14,680 bases of DNA from positions 55,190 through 69,869 of the forward strand of contig KL571206.1 of the NCBI GenBank assembly GCA_000715855.1, written 5' to 3'. Each line of letters begins with the position of its first letter. Positions within the stretch are counted from its first letter, which is position 1. The DNA is from Actinoplanes liguriensis. Its GTDB lineage: Bacteria > Actinomycetota > Actinomycetes > Mycobacteriales > Micromonosporaceae. The notes under the pieces were generated by a model. The model saw only the letters and a list, made by a program, of their open reading frames with translations, was not told the DNA's origin and searched no databases. Positions 1 to 7,000 of this stretch are shown here, in pieces. The translations under genes and the position numbers were made by a program.

Positions 1-669
1 GAGCCGCGCCTCCAGGCCCACATCAGCACCGGACGGATCGGCGGCGGGCCGGGTCTTCGGTGGGGGCGGACCGGCGACGTGCAGTGTGGCGGCGGCCACG
101 GACCAGTGGACCGCATCGGGCAGGCCGGTGATCTCGCCGCGGTGGTCGCTGACCAGGACCGCCCCGCCGGCGGCGGTGACCTCGGCGACGATCTCCGGGA
201 CCAGGGTGCGGGCCTGGGCGTCGAGCCCCTCCCACGGCTCGTCGAGGACGAGCAGGCCGGGCGGGGCGAGCAGAGCCTGGGCCAGGCCGACTTTCTGCGC
301 CGTGCCTTTGGAGAGCGCGCCGAGCGCTGTCCCGGTGTGCGCGGTCAGGCCGAGACGCTCGATCCAGTGGTCCGCGGCGGCGGGCGCGACGCCGCGCAGG
401 GCGGCCATCGCGTGCAGGTAGCCGCGCGCGGTGAACGGCTGGTCGGCCGGAAACCGCTCGGGGACCCAGCCGACGACCGGCGGACGGTCGCGGACCGCAC
501 CCCGTGTCGGCCGCAGGACTCCGGCAGCCAGTTGCAGCAGGGTGGACTTTCCGGCGCCGTTGGGGCCGAGCACGACCACGGTCTGCCCCGGGGCCACGCT
601 CACGCGGGCGTCGTGCAGTGCCCAGGGGGCGCGCCGGGCGTACCGGAACCAGACCCCGTCGAAAAGCAT
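1..669 (-). CDS. ABC transporter ATP-binding protein, 3' end cut by window edge
   Basis: Nucleotide-binding subunit of an ABC transporter; it would hydrolyse ATP on the cytoplasmic face to drive a membrane partner that is not in the window. The frame is open for 223 codons from ATG at 669 to the window edge. Visible motifs: Walker A GPNGAGKS at residues 35-42, a variant signature LSKGTAQK at about 119-126 (canonical LSGGQ), Walker B LLVLDEP at about 139-145, and H-loop VSDHR with His176. The stretch WVPERFPADQPFTARGYL after Walker A is typical of small exporter ATPases. After residue about 200 a Pro/Ala-rich tail begins and continues beyond the window. It lies downstream of rplA on the same strand, but a strong terminator sits only 20 nt before its start, so expression needs read-through or an overlapping promoter. 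The substrate cannot be told. Confidence 0.9.
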   Translation of the reverse strand, partial: MLFDGVWFRYARRAPWALHDARVSVAPGQTVVVLGPNGAGKSTLLQLAAGVLRPTRGAVRDRPPVVGWVPERFPADQPFTARGYLHAMAALRGVAPAAADHWIERLGLTAHTGTALGALSKGTAQKVGLAQALLAPPGLLVLDEPWEGLDAQARTLVPEIVAEVTAAGGAVLVSDHRGEITGLPDAVHWSVAAATLHVAGPPPPKTRPAADPSGADVGLEARL

Positions 670-689
670 GGCCGCAAGGATTGCACGAA

Positions 690-719
690 AAAGCCCCCGG
701 GGACGTCCCCGGGGGCTTT
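690..719 (-). terminator. Perfect 30-bp palindromic terminator after rplA
   Basis: A perfect inverted repeat of 15 bp per arm, centred at 704/705 (arm AAAGCCCCCGGGGAC). Read on the minus strand it begins 21 nt after the rplA stop and ends in a run of five T followed by CG, so it looks like an intrinsic terminator for the secE-nusG-rplA transcript. Its right edge is only 20 nt upstream of the ABC ATPase start codon. Confidence 0.85.
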
Positions 720-740
720 CGTTCGTTCAGCGATCGGCGA

Positions 741-1457
741 TCAGCCCTGCGCGTCGCCGCGCAGGTTCTTCACGGCGTTCGGGTCGACCTGGATGCCCGG
801 GCCGGTCGTGGTGGAGAAGGTGACCTTCTTCAGATACTTGCCCTTCGCCGCCGACGGCTTGGACCGCAGGACCTCGTCGAGCACCGCGGCGTAGTTGTCC
901 ACCAGCTGCTCGGCGGTGAACGACGACTTGCCGATGATCAGGTGCAGGTTCGAGTGCTTGTCCACCCGGAAGGTGATCTTGCCGCCCTTGATCTCGTTGA
1001 CGGCCTTGGTCACATCCACGGTGACGGTGCCCGTCTTCGGGTTCGGCATGAGGCCACGCGGGCCGAGGATCCGGGCGATACGGCCGATCTTGGCCATCTG
1101 GTCCGGCGTCGCGATCGCGGCGTCGAAATCCAGCCAGCCACCCTGGATCCGGGCGACGAGCTCGTCCGTGCCGACCTCGTCGGCGCCGGCCGCGAGGGCC
1201 TCCTCGGCCTTCGCGCCCTGGGCGAAGACGATGACGCGGGCGGTCTTACCGGTGCCGTGCGGCAGGTTGACCGTGCCGCGGACCATCTGGTCCGCCTTAC
1301 GCGGGTCGACACCGAGGCGCATCGCGACCTCGACGGTGGCGTCGAACTTCTTGGAGGAGGTCTCCTTGGTGAGGGCGACCGCTTCCTTCGGCTCGTAGAG
1401 CTTGTCGGCGTCGATCTTCTCCGCCGCCGCGCGGTAGACCTTGCTGCGCTGTGCCAT
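741..1457 (-). CDS. rplA: 50S ribosomal protein L1
   Basis: Ribosomal protein L1, 238 aa and full length for the family. It binds the mobile L1 stalk of 23S rRNA, helps release deacylated tRNA from the E site, and represses its own operon by binding a leader RNA. The L1 signature is clear in [18 protein letters not shown] (about residues 122-139), followed by KTGTV and the C-terminal [13 protein letters not shown] block. The ATG at 1457 has an AGGAG ribosome binding site about 9 nt upstream. Normally rplK (L11) lies immediately upstream, but here the upstream gene is nusG, 77 bp away. An L1-type leader hairpin occupies the spacer (1472-1511), so autoregulation looks retained. A strong terminator follows. 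Confidence 0.97.
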   Translation of the reverse strand: MAQRSKVYRAAAEKIDADKLYEPKEAVALTKETSSKKFDATVEVAMRLGVDPRKADQMVRGTVNLPHGTGKTARVIVFAQGAKAEEALAAGADEVGTDELVARIQGGWLDFDAAIATPDQMAKIGRIARILGPRGLMPNPKTGTVTVDVTKAVNEIKGGKITFRVDKHSNLHLIIGKSSFTAEQLVDNYAAVLDEVLRSKPSAAKGKYLKKVTFSTTTGPGIQVDPNAVKNLRGDAQG

Positions 1458-1471
1458 TACTCAATACTCCT

Positions 1472-1511
1472 GTGGTTGATGGCGGGGCCGCTCGACGGCG
1501 GCCCCTCCCAC
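1472..1511 (-). promoter_or_regulatory. Candidate L1-binding leader hairpin upstream of rplA
   Basis: On the minus strand the RNA begins GUGGGAG and ends AUCAACCAC. The outer stem GUGG/CCAC (1511-1508 with 1475-1472) closes an asymmetric internal loop. Above it is a perfect 8-bp stem GGGGCCGC/GCGGCCCC (1505-1498 with 1491-1484) with a six-base loop CGUCGA. This resembles the 23S-rRNA mimic in L11-L1 operon leaders, where L1 binds to repress translation (established for bacteria and archaea). Here it lies 14 nt before the rplA start rather than before rplK. The assignment rests on shape and motif only. Confidence 0.6.
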
Positions 1512-1534
1512 TGATCTCGCCGGGAATCCGACGA

Positions 1535-2251
1535 TCAGATCTTGGTGACCTGGTTGAAGTTCAGCTCGACCGGGGTCTCCCGGCCGAAGATCGACACCAG
1601 GACCTTCAGCTTCTGCTGGTCGGCGTTGATCTCGCTGATCGACGCCGGCAGCGAGGCGAACGCGCCGTCGGTGACCGTGACCGAGTCGCCCACCTCGAAG
1701 TCAAGCACCTTGATCTCGGGCTTGGACTTCTTCTCCTCGGCCTGGACGGCCGGGGCGAGCCACTTCAGCACCTCGTCGAGGGAGAGCGGAGCCGGCCGGT
1801 CGACCCGGTCGGTGGCGCCCACGAAGCCGGTCACGCCCGGGGTGTTCCGGACACAGGAGTAGGACTCCGGCGTCAGGTCCATCCGGACCAGGATGTAGCC
1901 GGGGAAGACCTTGGCCTGCACCTGGTTGCGCTTGCCGTTCTTGACCTCGACCTCTTCGCGGGTCGGCACCTCGACCTGGAAGATGAAGTCCTCCATGTCG
2001 AGGCTCGTGATCCGGGTCTCGAGGTTGGTCTTGACCTTGTTCTCGTAGCCGGCGTAGGAGTGCACCACGTACCAGTCGCCGGGCGCATACCGCAGCTTCT
2101 GCCGCAGCTCCTTGACCGGGTCGTAGTCCTCGTCGGCCTCGGGCGCCTGGACCGTCTCCGCAGTCTCGTCGGTCTCCTCGACCAACTCGTCGGTGACGGG
2201 CGACGACTGCTCGTCAGCAGACTGCGCGGTCTCGTCGTCGTACTCAGGCAC
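1535..2251 (-). CDS. nusG: Transcription termination/antitermination protein NusG
   Basis: NusG, 238 aa, couples RNA polymerase to Rho or to the ribosome. It has an acidic N-terminal extension (residues 1-55) typical of actinobacteria, an NGN domain at about 58-165 ([20 protein letters not shown], later [10 protein letters not shown] and [10 protein letters not shown]), and a KOW domain at about 185-238 ([12 protein letters not shown], then [18 protein letters not shown]). The start is GTG at 2251 with a purine-rich GGAAGTGAG upstream. It lies 46 bp after secE and is probably co-transcribed with it. In related genomes rplK follows; here rplA follows directly. Confidence 0.97.
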   Translation of the reverse strand: MPEYDDETAQSADEQSSPVTDELVEETDETAETVQAPEADEDYDPVKELRQKLRYAPGDWYVVHSYAGYENKVKTNLETRITSLDMEDFIFQVEVPTREEVEVKNGKRNQVQAKVFPGYILVRMDLTPESYSCVRNTPGVTGFVGATDRVDRPAPLSLDEVLKWLAPAVQAEEKKSKPEIKVLDFEVGDSVTVTDGAFASLPASISEINADQQKLKVLVSIFGRETPVELNFNQVTKI

Positions 2252-2297
2252 GCTCGCTCACTTCCAGATCAAGTCACTCGGTTTCGGGATCAAAGGG

Positions 2298-2681
2298 TTA
2301 CGACTTGCCGCCGAGAGCCCAGAGAATGCCCTTGCCGAACCCGTAGTCCAGCACCGCCACGATCGCCGTCATCACCGTGACGAACGCGATCACGACGCCG
2401 GTGTAGGTCAGAAGCTCCTTGCGCGTGGGCCAGATGACCTTGCGGAGCTCGCTGATGACCTCGCGGAAGAACCCGCCGATCCGCCCGAAGAAGCCGGTGC
2501 GCTTGCGCTCCTTCTTCGTCTTCGGGGCGTCGTCGTCCTTCGTGCGCTCAGCGACCGCGGTCCCGCCACCGCGACTCACCGGGGCGTCAGCGGCCTCATC
2601 GGCATCGTCACCATCGACGGCGTCGGGGAGCAGCTCGTCGTCGCCCGGGACGTCGTCACCGGGCCGGTCCTTGTCGGCCAC
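2298..2681 (-). CDS. secE: Preprotein translocase subunit SecE
   Basis: SecE, 127 aa, stabilises SecY in the SecYEG channel of the cytoplasmic membrane. The first 60 residues are a long acidic, probably disordered tail, as is common in actinobacteria. The conserved amphipathic segment FFREVISELRKVIWPTRKEL (about 71-90) is followed by one membrane helix at about 92-113. The start is GTG at 2681, preceded by GGAAGTAGGG. It lies just after tRNA-Trp and before nusG, the standard actinobacterial arrangement; the candidate promoter upstream of the tRNA probably serves both. Confidence 0.95.
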   Translation of the reverse strand: MADKDRPGDDVPGDDELLPDAVDGDDADEAADAPVSRGGGTAVAERTKDDDAPKTKKERKRTGFFGRIGGFFREVISELRKVIWPTRKELLTYTGVVIAFVTVMTAIVAVLDYGFGKGILWALGGKS

Positions 2682-2785
2682 TTCGCCCTACTTCCGTCGT
2701 CGGTGGTGTTGATTTCCTGTCAGCACTCGACCGGACGCGGACTGTGCAAACCGCGCACCGGGCGGGCACGTCGAGGAGGATTGCG

Positions 2786-2858
<73 letters not shown>

Positions 2859-2902
2859 TTGCGGGACCGCATGTCTTTCGACTCACAGTCCCACGGCGCA
2901 CC

Positions 2903-2932
2903 AGTGTACGGGTACGCCCGTGGTTATCCCAA
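2903..2932 (-). promoter_or_regulatory. Candidate promoter for trpT-secE-nusG
   Basis: On the minus strand, TTGGGA (2932-2927) and TACACT (2908-2903) are separated by 18 bp, a good match to a housekeeping actinobacterial promoter. A start about 7 nt downstream would leave about 40 nt of leader before the mature tRNA-Trp. Pattern-based only. Confidence 0.5.
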
Positions 2933-2939
2933 CCCGGGC

Positions 2940-3335
2940 CTACCGCTTACCGACAAGCGCCTGTGCCAGAGACAGTACCTTGTCTCCGTTGCATGTGGCA
3001 GTCAGGGCGAGGCGGGTGTCCCCGTCCTCGGTGACCTCCTTGACCGTGGCCGTGACCACGACCTCGGTGCCCTCATCCGTGTCCGGAACCGGGACCGGCC
3101 GGCTGAATCGGACGGCGAACTCCTTCACCGCGTCACCGGCACCCGCCCAGGCGGTGACCGCGCGGCCGACCAGGGCCATCGTGAACATGCCGTGGGCGAT
3201 CACGCCGGGCAGACCGACGCCGGTGGCGACTCGCTCGCTCCAGTGGATCGGGTTGAAGTCACCCGAGGCGCCGGCGTAGCGGACCAGGTCGGCCCGGGTC
3301 ACCCGGTAGGTCTGTGGCTCGAACGACTCGCTCAT
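2940..3335 (-). CDS. MaoC-family hot-dog dehydratase, HadB-like
   Basis: 131 aa, single hot-dog fold (MaoC / R-specific enoyl-hydratase family). The catalytic motif YAGASGDFNPIHWSE (Asp26, His31) and the following LPGVIAHGM match the hydratase consensus, so this is the catalytic partner of the heterodimer. In mycobacteria HadB pairs with HadA to dehydrate 3-hydroxyacyl-ACP in FAS-II for mycolic acids. A Micromonosporaceae-type host has no mycolic acids, so the substrate here is open. The ATG at 3335 overlaps the stop of the upstream hadA-like gene by 4 nt (ATGA), which implies translational coupling. tRNA-Trp follows. Confidence 0.9.
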   Translation of the reverse strand: MSESFEPQTYRVTRADLVRYAGASGDFNPIHWSERVATGVGLPGVIAHGMFTMALVGRAVTAWAGAGDAVKEFAVRFSRPVPVPDTDEGTEVVVTATVKEVTEDGDTRLALTATCNGDKVLSLAQALVGKR

Positions 3336-3787
3336 GAGTGGGCCTCCTCGCCGCGCTGGACCAGCTTCGACCACGCCGTGACGACCGGCTCGCCGGCCTC
3401 GGTGCGCACCTCGGTGCGGATCGTGATGAACCAGTGGCCGCCCCGGGTGGTGATCTCGTCCACCGTGTTCACACAGACCACCGCGTCGCCGGCCACCATC
3501 GGCCGGGTGTAGGCGAACTTCTGGTCGCCGTGCACCACGCGGGTGTAGTCGAGCCCGAGCGCGGGGTCGTTGACCACCTGCCGGCTGGCCGCCATGGTGA
3601 TGGTCACCGGGAAGGTCGGCGGGGCCACCACGTCCGGGTAGCCGAGCGCGCGGGCCGCCTCGGGGTCGTGATATTCCGCTTCGGTCGCGCCGATCGCGTG
3701 GGCGAACTCGCGGATCTTCTCCCGGCCGACGAGATACGTGTCGGTGGGCGGCCAACTGCGGCCGGCAAATGTCTGATCCAGGGGCAT
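3332..3787 (-). CDS. HadA-like (UPF0336 / FAS1-type) dehydratase subunit
   Basis: 151 aa, matching the actinobacterial UPF0336/HadA family: REKIREFAHAIG near residue 22, APPTFPVT at about 55-62, and VVHGDQKFAYTRPMVAGD at about 84-101. This half lacks the Asp/His hydratase motif and is expected to bind the acyl chain in a dimer with the adjacent MaoC protein. The ATG at 3787 was chosen because upstream in-frame codons run through the hairpin and across rpmG; GTGGGG just upstream serves as ribosome binding site. A very strong hairpin ends 13 nt before the start, so read-through from rpmG or an overlapping promoter is needed. Confidence 0.9.
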   Translation of the reverse strand: MPLDQTFAGRSWPPTDTYLVGREKIREFAHAIGATEAEYHDPEAARALGYPDVVAPPTFPVTITMAASRQVVNDPALGLDYTRVVHGDQKFAYTRPMVAGDAVVCVNTVDEITTRGGHWFITIRTEVRTEAGEPVVTAWSKLVQRGEEAHS

Positions 3788-3800
3788 ACCCCACAAACTA

Positions 3801-3837
3801 CAATGCGCCGCCCGGAGTAACTCCGGGCGGCGCATTG
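3801..3837 (-). terminator. 17-bp perfect hairpin between rpmG and the hadA-like gene
   Basis: CAATGCGCCGCCCGGAG and its exact complement flank a 3-nt loop (3818-3820). It lies 21 nt after the rpmG stop on the minus strand. No long T-run follows (TGTAGTTTG), so it may terminate weakly, act as a processing site or protect the 3' end of the rpmG mRNA. Confidence 0.7.
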
Positions 3838-3858
3838 AGAAACTCTTGGGGCTAGACC

Positions 3859-4026
3859 TCAGCGGGTCTCGCGGTGCAGGGTGTGCTTCCCATCGCGCGG
3901 GCAGAACTTCTTCAGCTCGACGCGGTCGGGGTCGTTTCGCCGGTTCTTCTTGGTGATGTAGTTCCGGTCCTTGCACTCCGTGCACGCCAGGGTGATCTTC
4001 GGACGTACGTCGGTCGCCTTGGCCAC
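3859..4026 (-). CDS. rpmG: 50S ribosomal protein L33
   Basis: 55 aa, full length for bacterial L33. The sequence [20 protein letters not shown] and the ending HTLHRETR are diagnostic. The start is GTG at 4026 with GGAAGG about 10 nt upstream. The first zinc pair is present (Cys15, Cys18), but in the second pair only Cys42 remains: the position of the fourth ligand is Asp45 in CPRDGKH. Location after tRNA-Thr and tRNA-Met and before the dehydratase pair matches mycobacterial rpmG2. Confidence 0.95.
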   Translation of the reverse strand: MAKATDVRPKITLACTECKDRNYITKKNRRNDPDRVELKKFCPRDGKHTLHRETR

Positions 4027-4070
4027 GGCGGGGTGCCTTCCTGCTAACGGAAACTAACTGACGACGAACC

Positions 4071-4100
4071 AGCGTAGACGCTCGGTCGGTCACTCTGCAA
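4071..4100 (-). promoter_or_regulatory. Candidate rpmG promoter
   Basis: Minus strand TTGCAG (4100-4095) and TACGCT (4076-4071) with an 18-bp spacer, leaving about 40 nt to the rpmG start. Upstream, GGTCTC/GAGACC (4104-4121) forms a 6-bp hairpin just after tRNA-Met that could separate the tRNA transcript from this promoter. Pattern-based only. Confidence 0.4.
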
Positions 4101-4132
4101 AGCGGTCTCGGATTTGAGACCTCACTGAAGAG

Positions 4133-4205
4133 TAGCGGTGGCCGGACTTGAACCGGCGACACAGCGATTATGAGCCGCTTGCTCTGCCATCTGAGCTACA
4201 CCGCC
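4133..4205 (-). tRNA. metT: tRNA-Met, elongator (anticodon CAT)
   Basis: 73-nt cloverleaf on the minus strand. Acceptor GGCGGTG pairs with CACCGCT (G1-U72 wobble, also usual in Streptomyces elongator tRNA-Met as I recall it), discriminator A, anticodon loop CTCATAA, T arm GCCGGTTCAAGTCCGGC. It lacks the C1-A72 mismatch of initiator tRNA. No encoded CCA. Confidence 0.95.
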
Positions 4206-4253
4206 GAGCCAGGCTCACGTCCAACACCGACTCGGCGGGAACGAACCCGGTAG

Positions 4254-4326
4254 AGCCCCCTTACGGAATCGAACCGTAGACCTTCTCCTTACCATGGAGA
4301 CGCTCTGCCGACTGAGCTAAGGGGGC
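4254..4326 (-). tRNA. thrT: tRNA-Thr (anticodon GGT)
   Basis: 73-nt cloverleaf on the minus strand. Acceptor GCCCCCT/AGGGGGC is perfect with discriminator T, the D arm is TAGCTCAGTCGGCAGAGC, the anticodon loop is ATGGTAA (GGT), and the T arm is CTACGGTTCGATTCCGTA. No encoded CCA. First in the thrT-metT-rpmG string. Confidence 0.97.
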
Positions 4327-4359
4327 GCTGCTTGCGATCACTCGCTCGCTGCAGGAGTA

Positions 4360-4388
4360 AGACTACACGGCCCTCCAGCAGGGGTGAA
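4360..4388 (-). promoter_or_regulatory. Candidate promoter for tRNA-Thr/tRNA-Met
   Basis: Minus strand TTCACC (4388-4383) and TAGTCT (4365-4360) with a 17-bp spacer, placing the start about 25-30 nt before mature tRNA-Thr. A 6-bp GGGGTG/CACCCC inverted repeat (4381-4406) overlaps the -35 and may be the weak terminator of the preceding GGDEF-EAL gene. Confidence 0.45.
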
Positions 4389-4419
4389 ATCGGTATCCCC
4401 CACCCCACGAAACCGCAGG

Positions 4420-6948
4420 TCAGATAACGGCTCGGAGCCTTCTGACCTCACCGGTCGGGGTGGACTCCGGCTCGGTCTGCGCGCTCAGCCAAGCCTCCAG
4501 CCGTTCGAACGGCAGAGGCCTGCTGAACAGGTAACCCTGACCGATCTCGCAGCCCATCTCCTCCAGCAGATCGAGGGTGAGCTCGCTCTCCACGCCCTCG
4601 GCGACCACCGTGAGACCGAACTCGCGGGCGAGGCTCACGATCGCCCGGACGATGGCCAGGTCACCGGAGTCGGTCGCCATGCCCTGGACGAAGGTGTCGT
4701 CGATCTTCACCTCGTGGACCGGCCACTGCCGCAGATAGCCGAGCGAGGAAGCGCCGGTGCCGAAGTCGTCGACGCTCAGCCGGACCCCGAGGTCACGCAG
4801 CCGATAGAGAGTGGGCAGGACCCGCTCGATGTCGTTGAGCATGCCCGGCTCGGAGATCTCGAACGTCACCTGGCCGGGCTCCACCCGGTACTCCTCCAGC
4901 AGTTCCTGGACCAGGTCCGGGAAGCGGGAGTCCAGCAGGGTGCGAGCCGAGAGGTTGACCGCTATCGAGAGCGGCCGGTCCGCGTCCGCCCAGGCCCGGC
5001 AGTGCCGCAGGCCGGCGGTGAGCACCACCTCGGTGAGCCGGGCCAGCTGACCGGTGTGCTCGGCCACCGCGACGAAGTCCTCCGGGGCGACCTCGCCGTG
5101 CGTCGGGTGCACCCAGCGGGCCAGGCACTCGACGCCGAGCACGTGCCGGTCGGCCAGGGTCACCTTGGGCTGGAAGTAGACGTCGAGCTGGTCGTTGTCG
5201 ATCGCGCGGCGCAGATCCGTGGCGATGCCCAGGCGGCGGACCGCACGGGACTCCAGCGCGGGGTGGAAGGGCTGAACGCCGTACGGCAGAACCTTGGCCG
5301 CGTTGGCCGCGAGCTCGGCCCTCTGAAGCAGCATCTCCGGATCGTTGCCGTGGTCGGGGTAGACGGAGACACCGACCGCGGTGTCCACGTCGAGGGTCAG
5401 CGAGCCGACGGCCATCGGGCCGCGCAGCCGCTCGCGCATCTGGGTGGCGAGATCGATGGTCGCCTCGATGCCCTCGGTACGCAGGGTGACCATGAACTCG
5501 TCACCACCGACCCGGCCGACCAGCGCGCCGGACCCCGCGATGCCGCGCAGACGCTCGGCGACCTCGGCCAGGAGCTTGTCGCCGGCGGCGTGGCCCATCG
5601 ACTCGTTGACGTTGCGCTGCCCGTCGACGTCGAAGAGCAGGACCGCGACCACCTCGTCCTCGACCCGGACGGTCACCGCCTCGGCCAGCGCGTCGAGCAT
5701 CCGGCGCCGGTTCGGCAGGGCGGTGAGGCGGTCGTGGTACGCGTCGTAGCGCAGCCGGTCGACGAGCCGCGAGTTCTCCACCGCGACCGCGGCGTGTGCG
5801 GCGATCGTCTCCAGGACCTGGACGTCACTGTCCCGGAACGTCCGGCCCTCGCCCAGGCGGTTGGACACCTCGAGTGTCCCGATCACCGCGCGGCCGGAGC
5901 GCAACGGAACCACGATCGCGTCCTTGACCCGGGCCTTCCGCAACGCCTCGCGCAGCTGAACGGTCTCGGCGAACTGCGCGCCGACCGCGACCGGGGCGTG
6001 ATCCCGCAGGGCCTGGTCGCGCACGGCGGCCGGCACCGGCGACAGATCCAGCAGGCCGTCGTTCTCGACCTGGGCCGTGAGCAGCACCTCGGGGTAGCGC
6101 TCCTGCGGCGCCAGCCACAGCGTGGCGAACTCGGTGCTCATCAGCGTCCGGACCCGGCCGAGGAGAGCGTCCGGCAGGCTGTTGTCCGAGGTCTCGTTCC
6201 GGACCGCCTTGGTGATCTCGTAGACGTCGCTGAGGGTCTGGTGCTGCCGGAAGAAGCCGGCGAACGACCGCAGCATGAAGCCCAGGGCGATGACCAGGAC
6301 CACCAGGAGGACCACCGACCACAGGGTCACATCCAGCGCGATGAGGATCAGCAGGCCCACGGCGACGTTGATGCCGGGAATGATCAGGCCGGGCAGACTG
6401 GCCCGGATCACGTTCTGCCCGCCCTGGAGGCCCTGGACCAGAGACATCACGCCGGCCAGGCTCGCCAGCTGGACGAGGACCATGACGAACGCGGCGACGA
6501 AGAGCACGGCCCAGGTCGCCGGGCTGGCCGCGTGCAGGGGGCGGAAATGGTGGATCACCAGCAGGGACGCACAGATGCTCGCCGCCGCCCGGGCCAGGTT
6601 GAACCACATCTTCACCGGGGCGTACGAGCGGCGGAGCAGAGACAGCAGATGGCCGCCGACGATGACCAGGACGATCAGCACGGGCGACAGGTAGTACAGA
6701 CCGAGAATCAGTGGAACCTCGGTTATCACCACACCGAATGCGCTGCGGCGGATGACGACGCTGAACGTCGCGAGAGAGGCGATCGAGTAGAGCGCGAAAA
6801 TCAGGATCGCGGACGGCCAGCCCCGGTACCAGTGCGGGTCCGAGATCCAGAAAGCGGTGATGCAAATTACCGCGAAAAGGGCCATGGGCGCCGTAATGAA
6901 CCAGGCAGACGCCGCAGAACGCTGCGGAGACACCCGACGCCTACTCAT
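4420..6948 (-). CDS. Membrane GAF-GGDEF-EAL cyclic-di-GMP synthase/phosphodiesterase
   Basis: 842-aa sensor enzyme for c-di-GMP turnover. Residues 1-225 hold several hydrophobic membrane segments (about 15-35, 47-67, 72-105, 145-170, 185-225), then a GAF-like domain (about 250-390), GGDEF (about 400-560) and EAL (about 570-820). GGDEF at 481-485 and Asp440/Asp442 are intact, but the usual FKxIND is QRNVNE (444-449) and the RxxD inhibitory site is GSGA (472-475), so product inhibition is probably lost. The EAL motif reads ECL (607-609); the other catalytic residues are present: Asn665, Glu697, DDFGTG at 727-732, Lys748, Glu784 and GQGY at 803-806. A working phosphodiesterase is likely; cyclase activity is less sure. 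ATG at 6948 has GAGGAG 6 nt upstream. A small secreted-peptide gene lies 52 bp upstream on the same strand, probably in one operon. Confidence 0.93.
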   Translation of the reverse strand: MSRRRVSPQRSAASAWFITAPMALFAVICITAFWISDPHWYRGWPSAILIFALYSIASLATFSVVIRRSAFGVVITEVPLILGLYYLSPVLIVLVIVGGHLLSLLRRSYAPVKMWFNLARAAASICASLLVIHHFRPLHAASPATWAVLFVAAFVMVLVQLASLAGVMSLVQGLQGGQNVIRASLPGLIIPGINVAVGLLILIALDVTLWSVVLLVVLVIALGFMLRSFAGFFRQHQTLSDVYEITKAVRNETSDNSLPDALLGRVRTLMSTEFATLWLAPQERYPEVLLTAQVENDGLLDLSPVPAAVRDQALRDHAPVAVGAQFAETVQLREALRKARVKDAIVVPLRSGRAVIGTLEVSNRLGEGRTFRDSDVQVLETIAAHAAVAVENSRLVDRLRYDAYHDRLTALPNRRRMLDALAEAVTVRVEDEVVAVLLFDVDGQRNVNESMGHAAGDKLLAEVAERLRGIAGSGALVGRVGGDEFMVTLRTEGIEATIDLATQMRERLRGPMAVGSLTLDVDTAVGVSVYPDHGNDPEMLLQRAELAANAAKVLPYGVQPFHPALESRAVRRLGIATDLRRAIDNDQLDVYFQPKVTLADRHVLGVECLARWVHPTHGEVAPEDFVAVAEHTGQLARLTEVVLTAGLRHCRAWADADRPLSIAVNLSARTLLDSRFPDLVQELLEEYRVEPGQVTFEISEPGMLNDIERVLPTLYRLRDLGVRLSVDDFGTGASSLGYLRQWPVHEVKIDDTFVQGMATDSGDLAIVRAIVSLAREFGLTVVAEGVESELTLDLLEEMGCEIGQGYLFSRPLPFERLEAWLSAQTEPESTPTGEVRRLRAVI

Positions 6949-7000
6949 AGCGCTCCTCGTCAGCAGACCCCTGGCGGCCGGACGTCCAGTGGCGGACGGC

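Noticed and set aside
3332..4162. 276-codon version of the hadA-like gene
   Set aside because: The extension runs through rpmG in another frame and through the intergenic hairpin; the family length and ribosome binding site support the start at 3787.
4133..4205. G1-U72 wobble in tRNA-Met as an anomaly
   Set aside because: This wobble is, as I recall, normal in actinobacterial elongator tRNA-Met.
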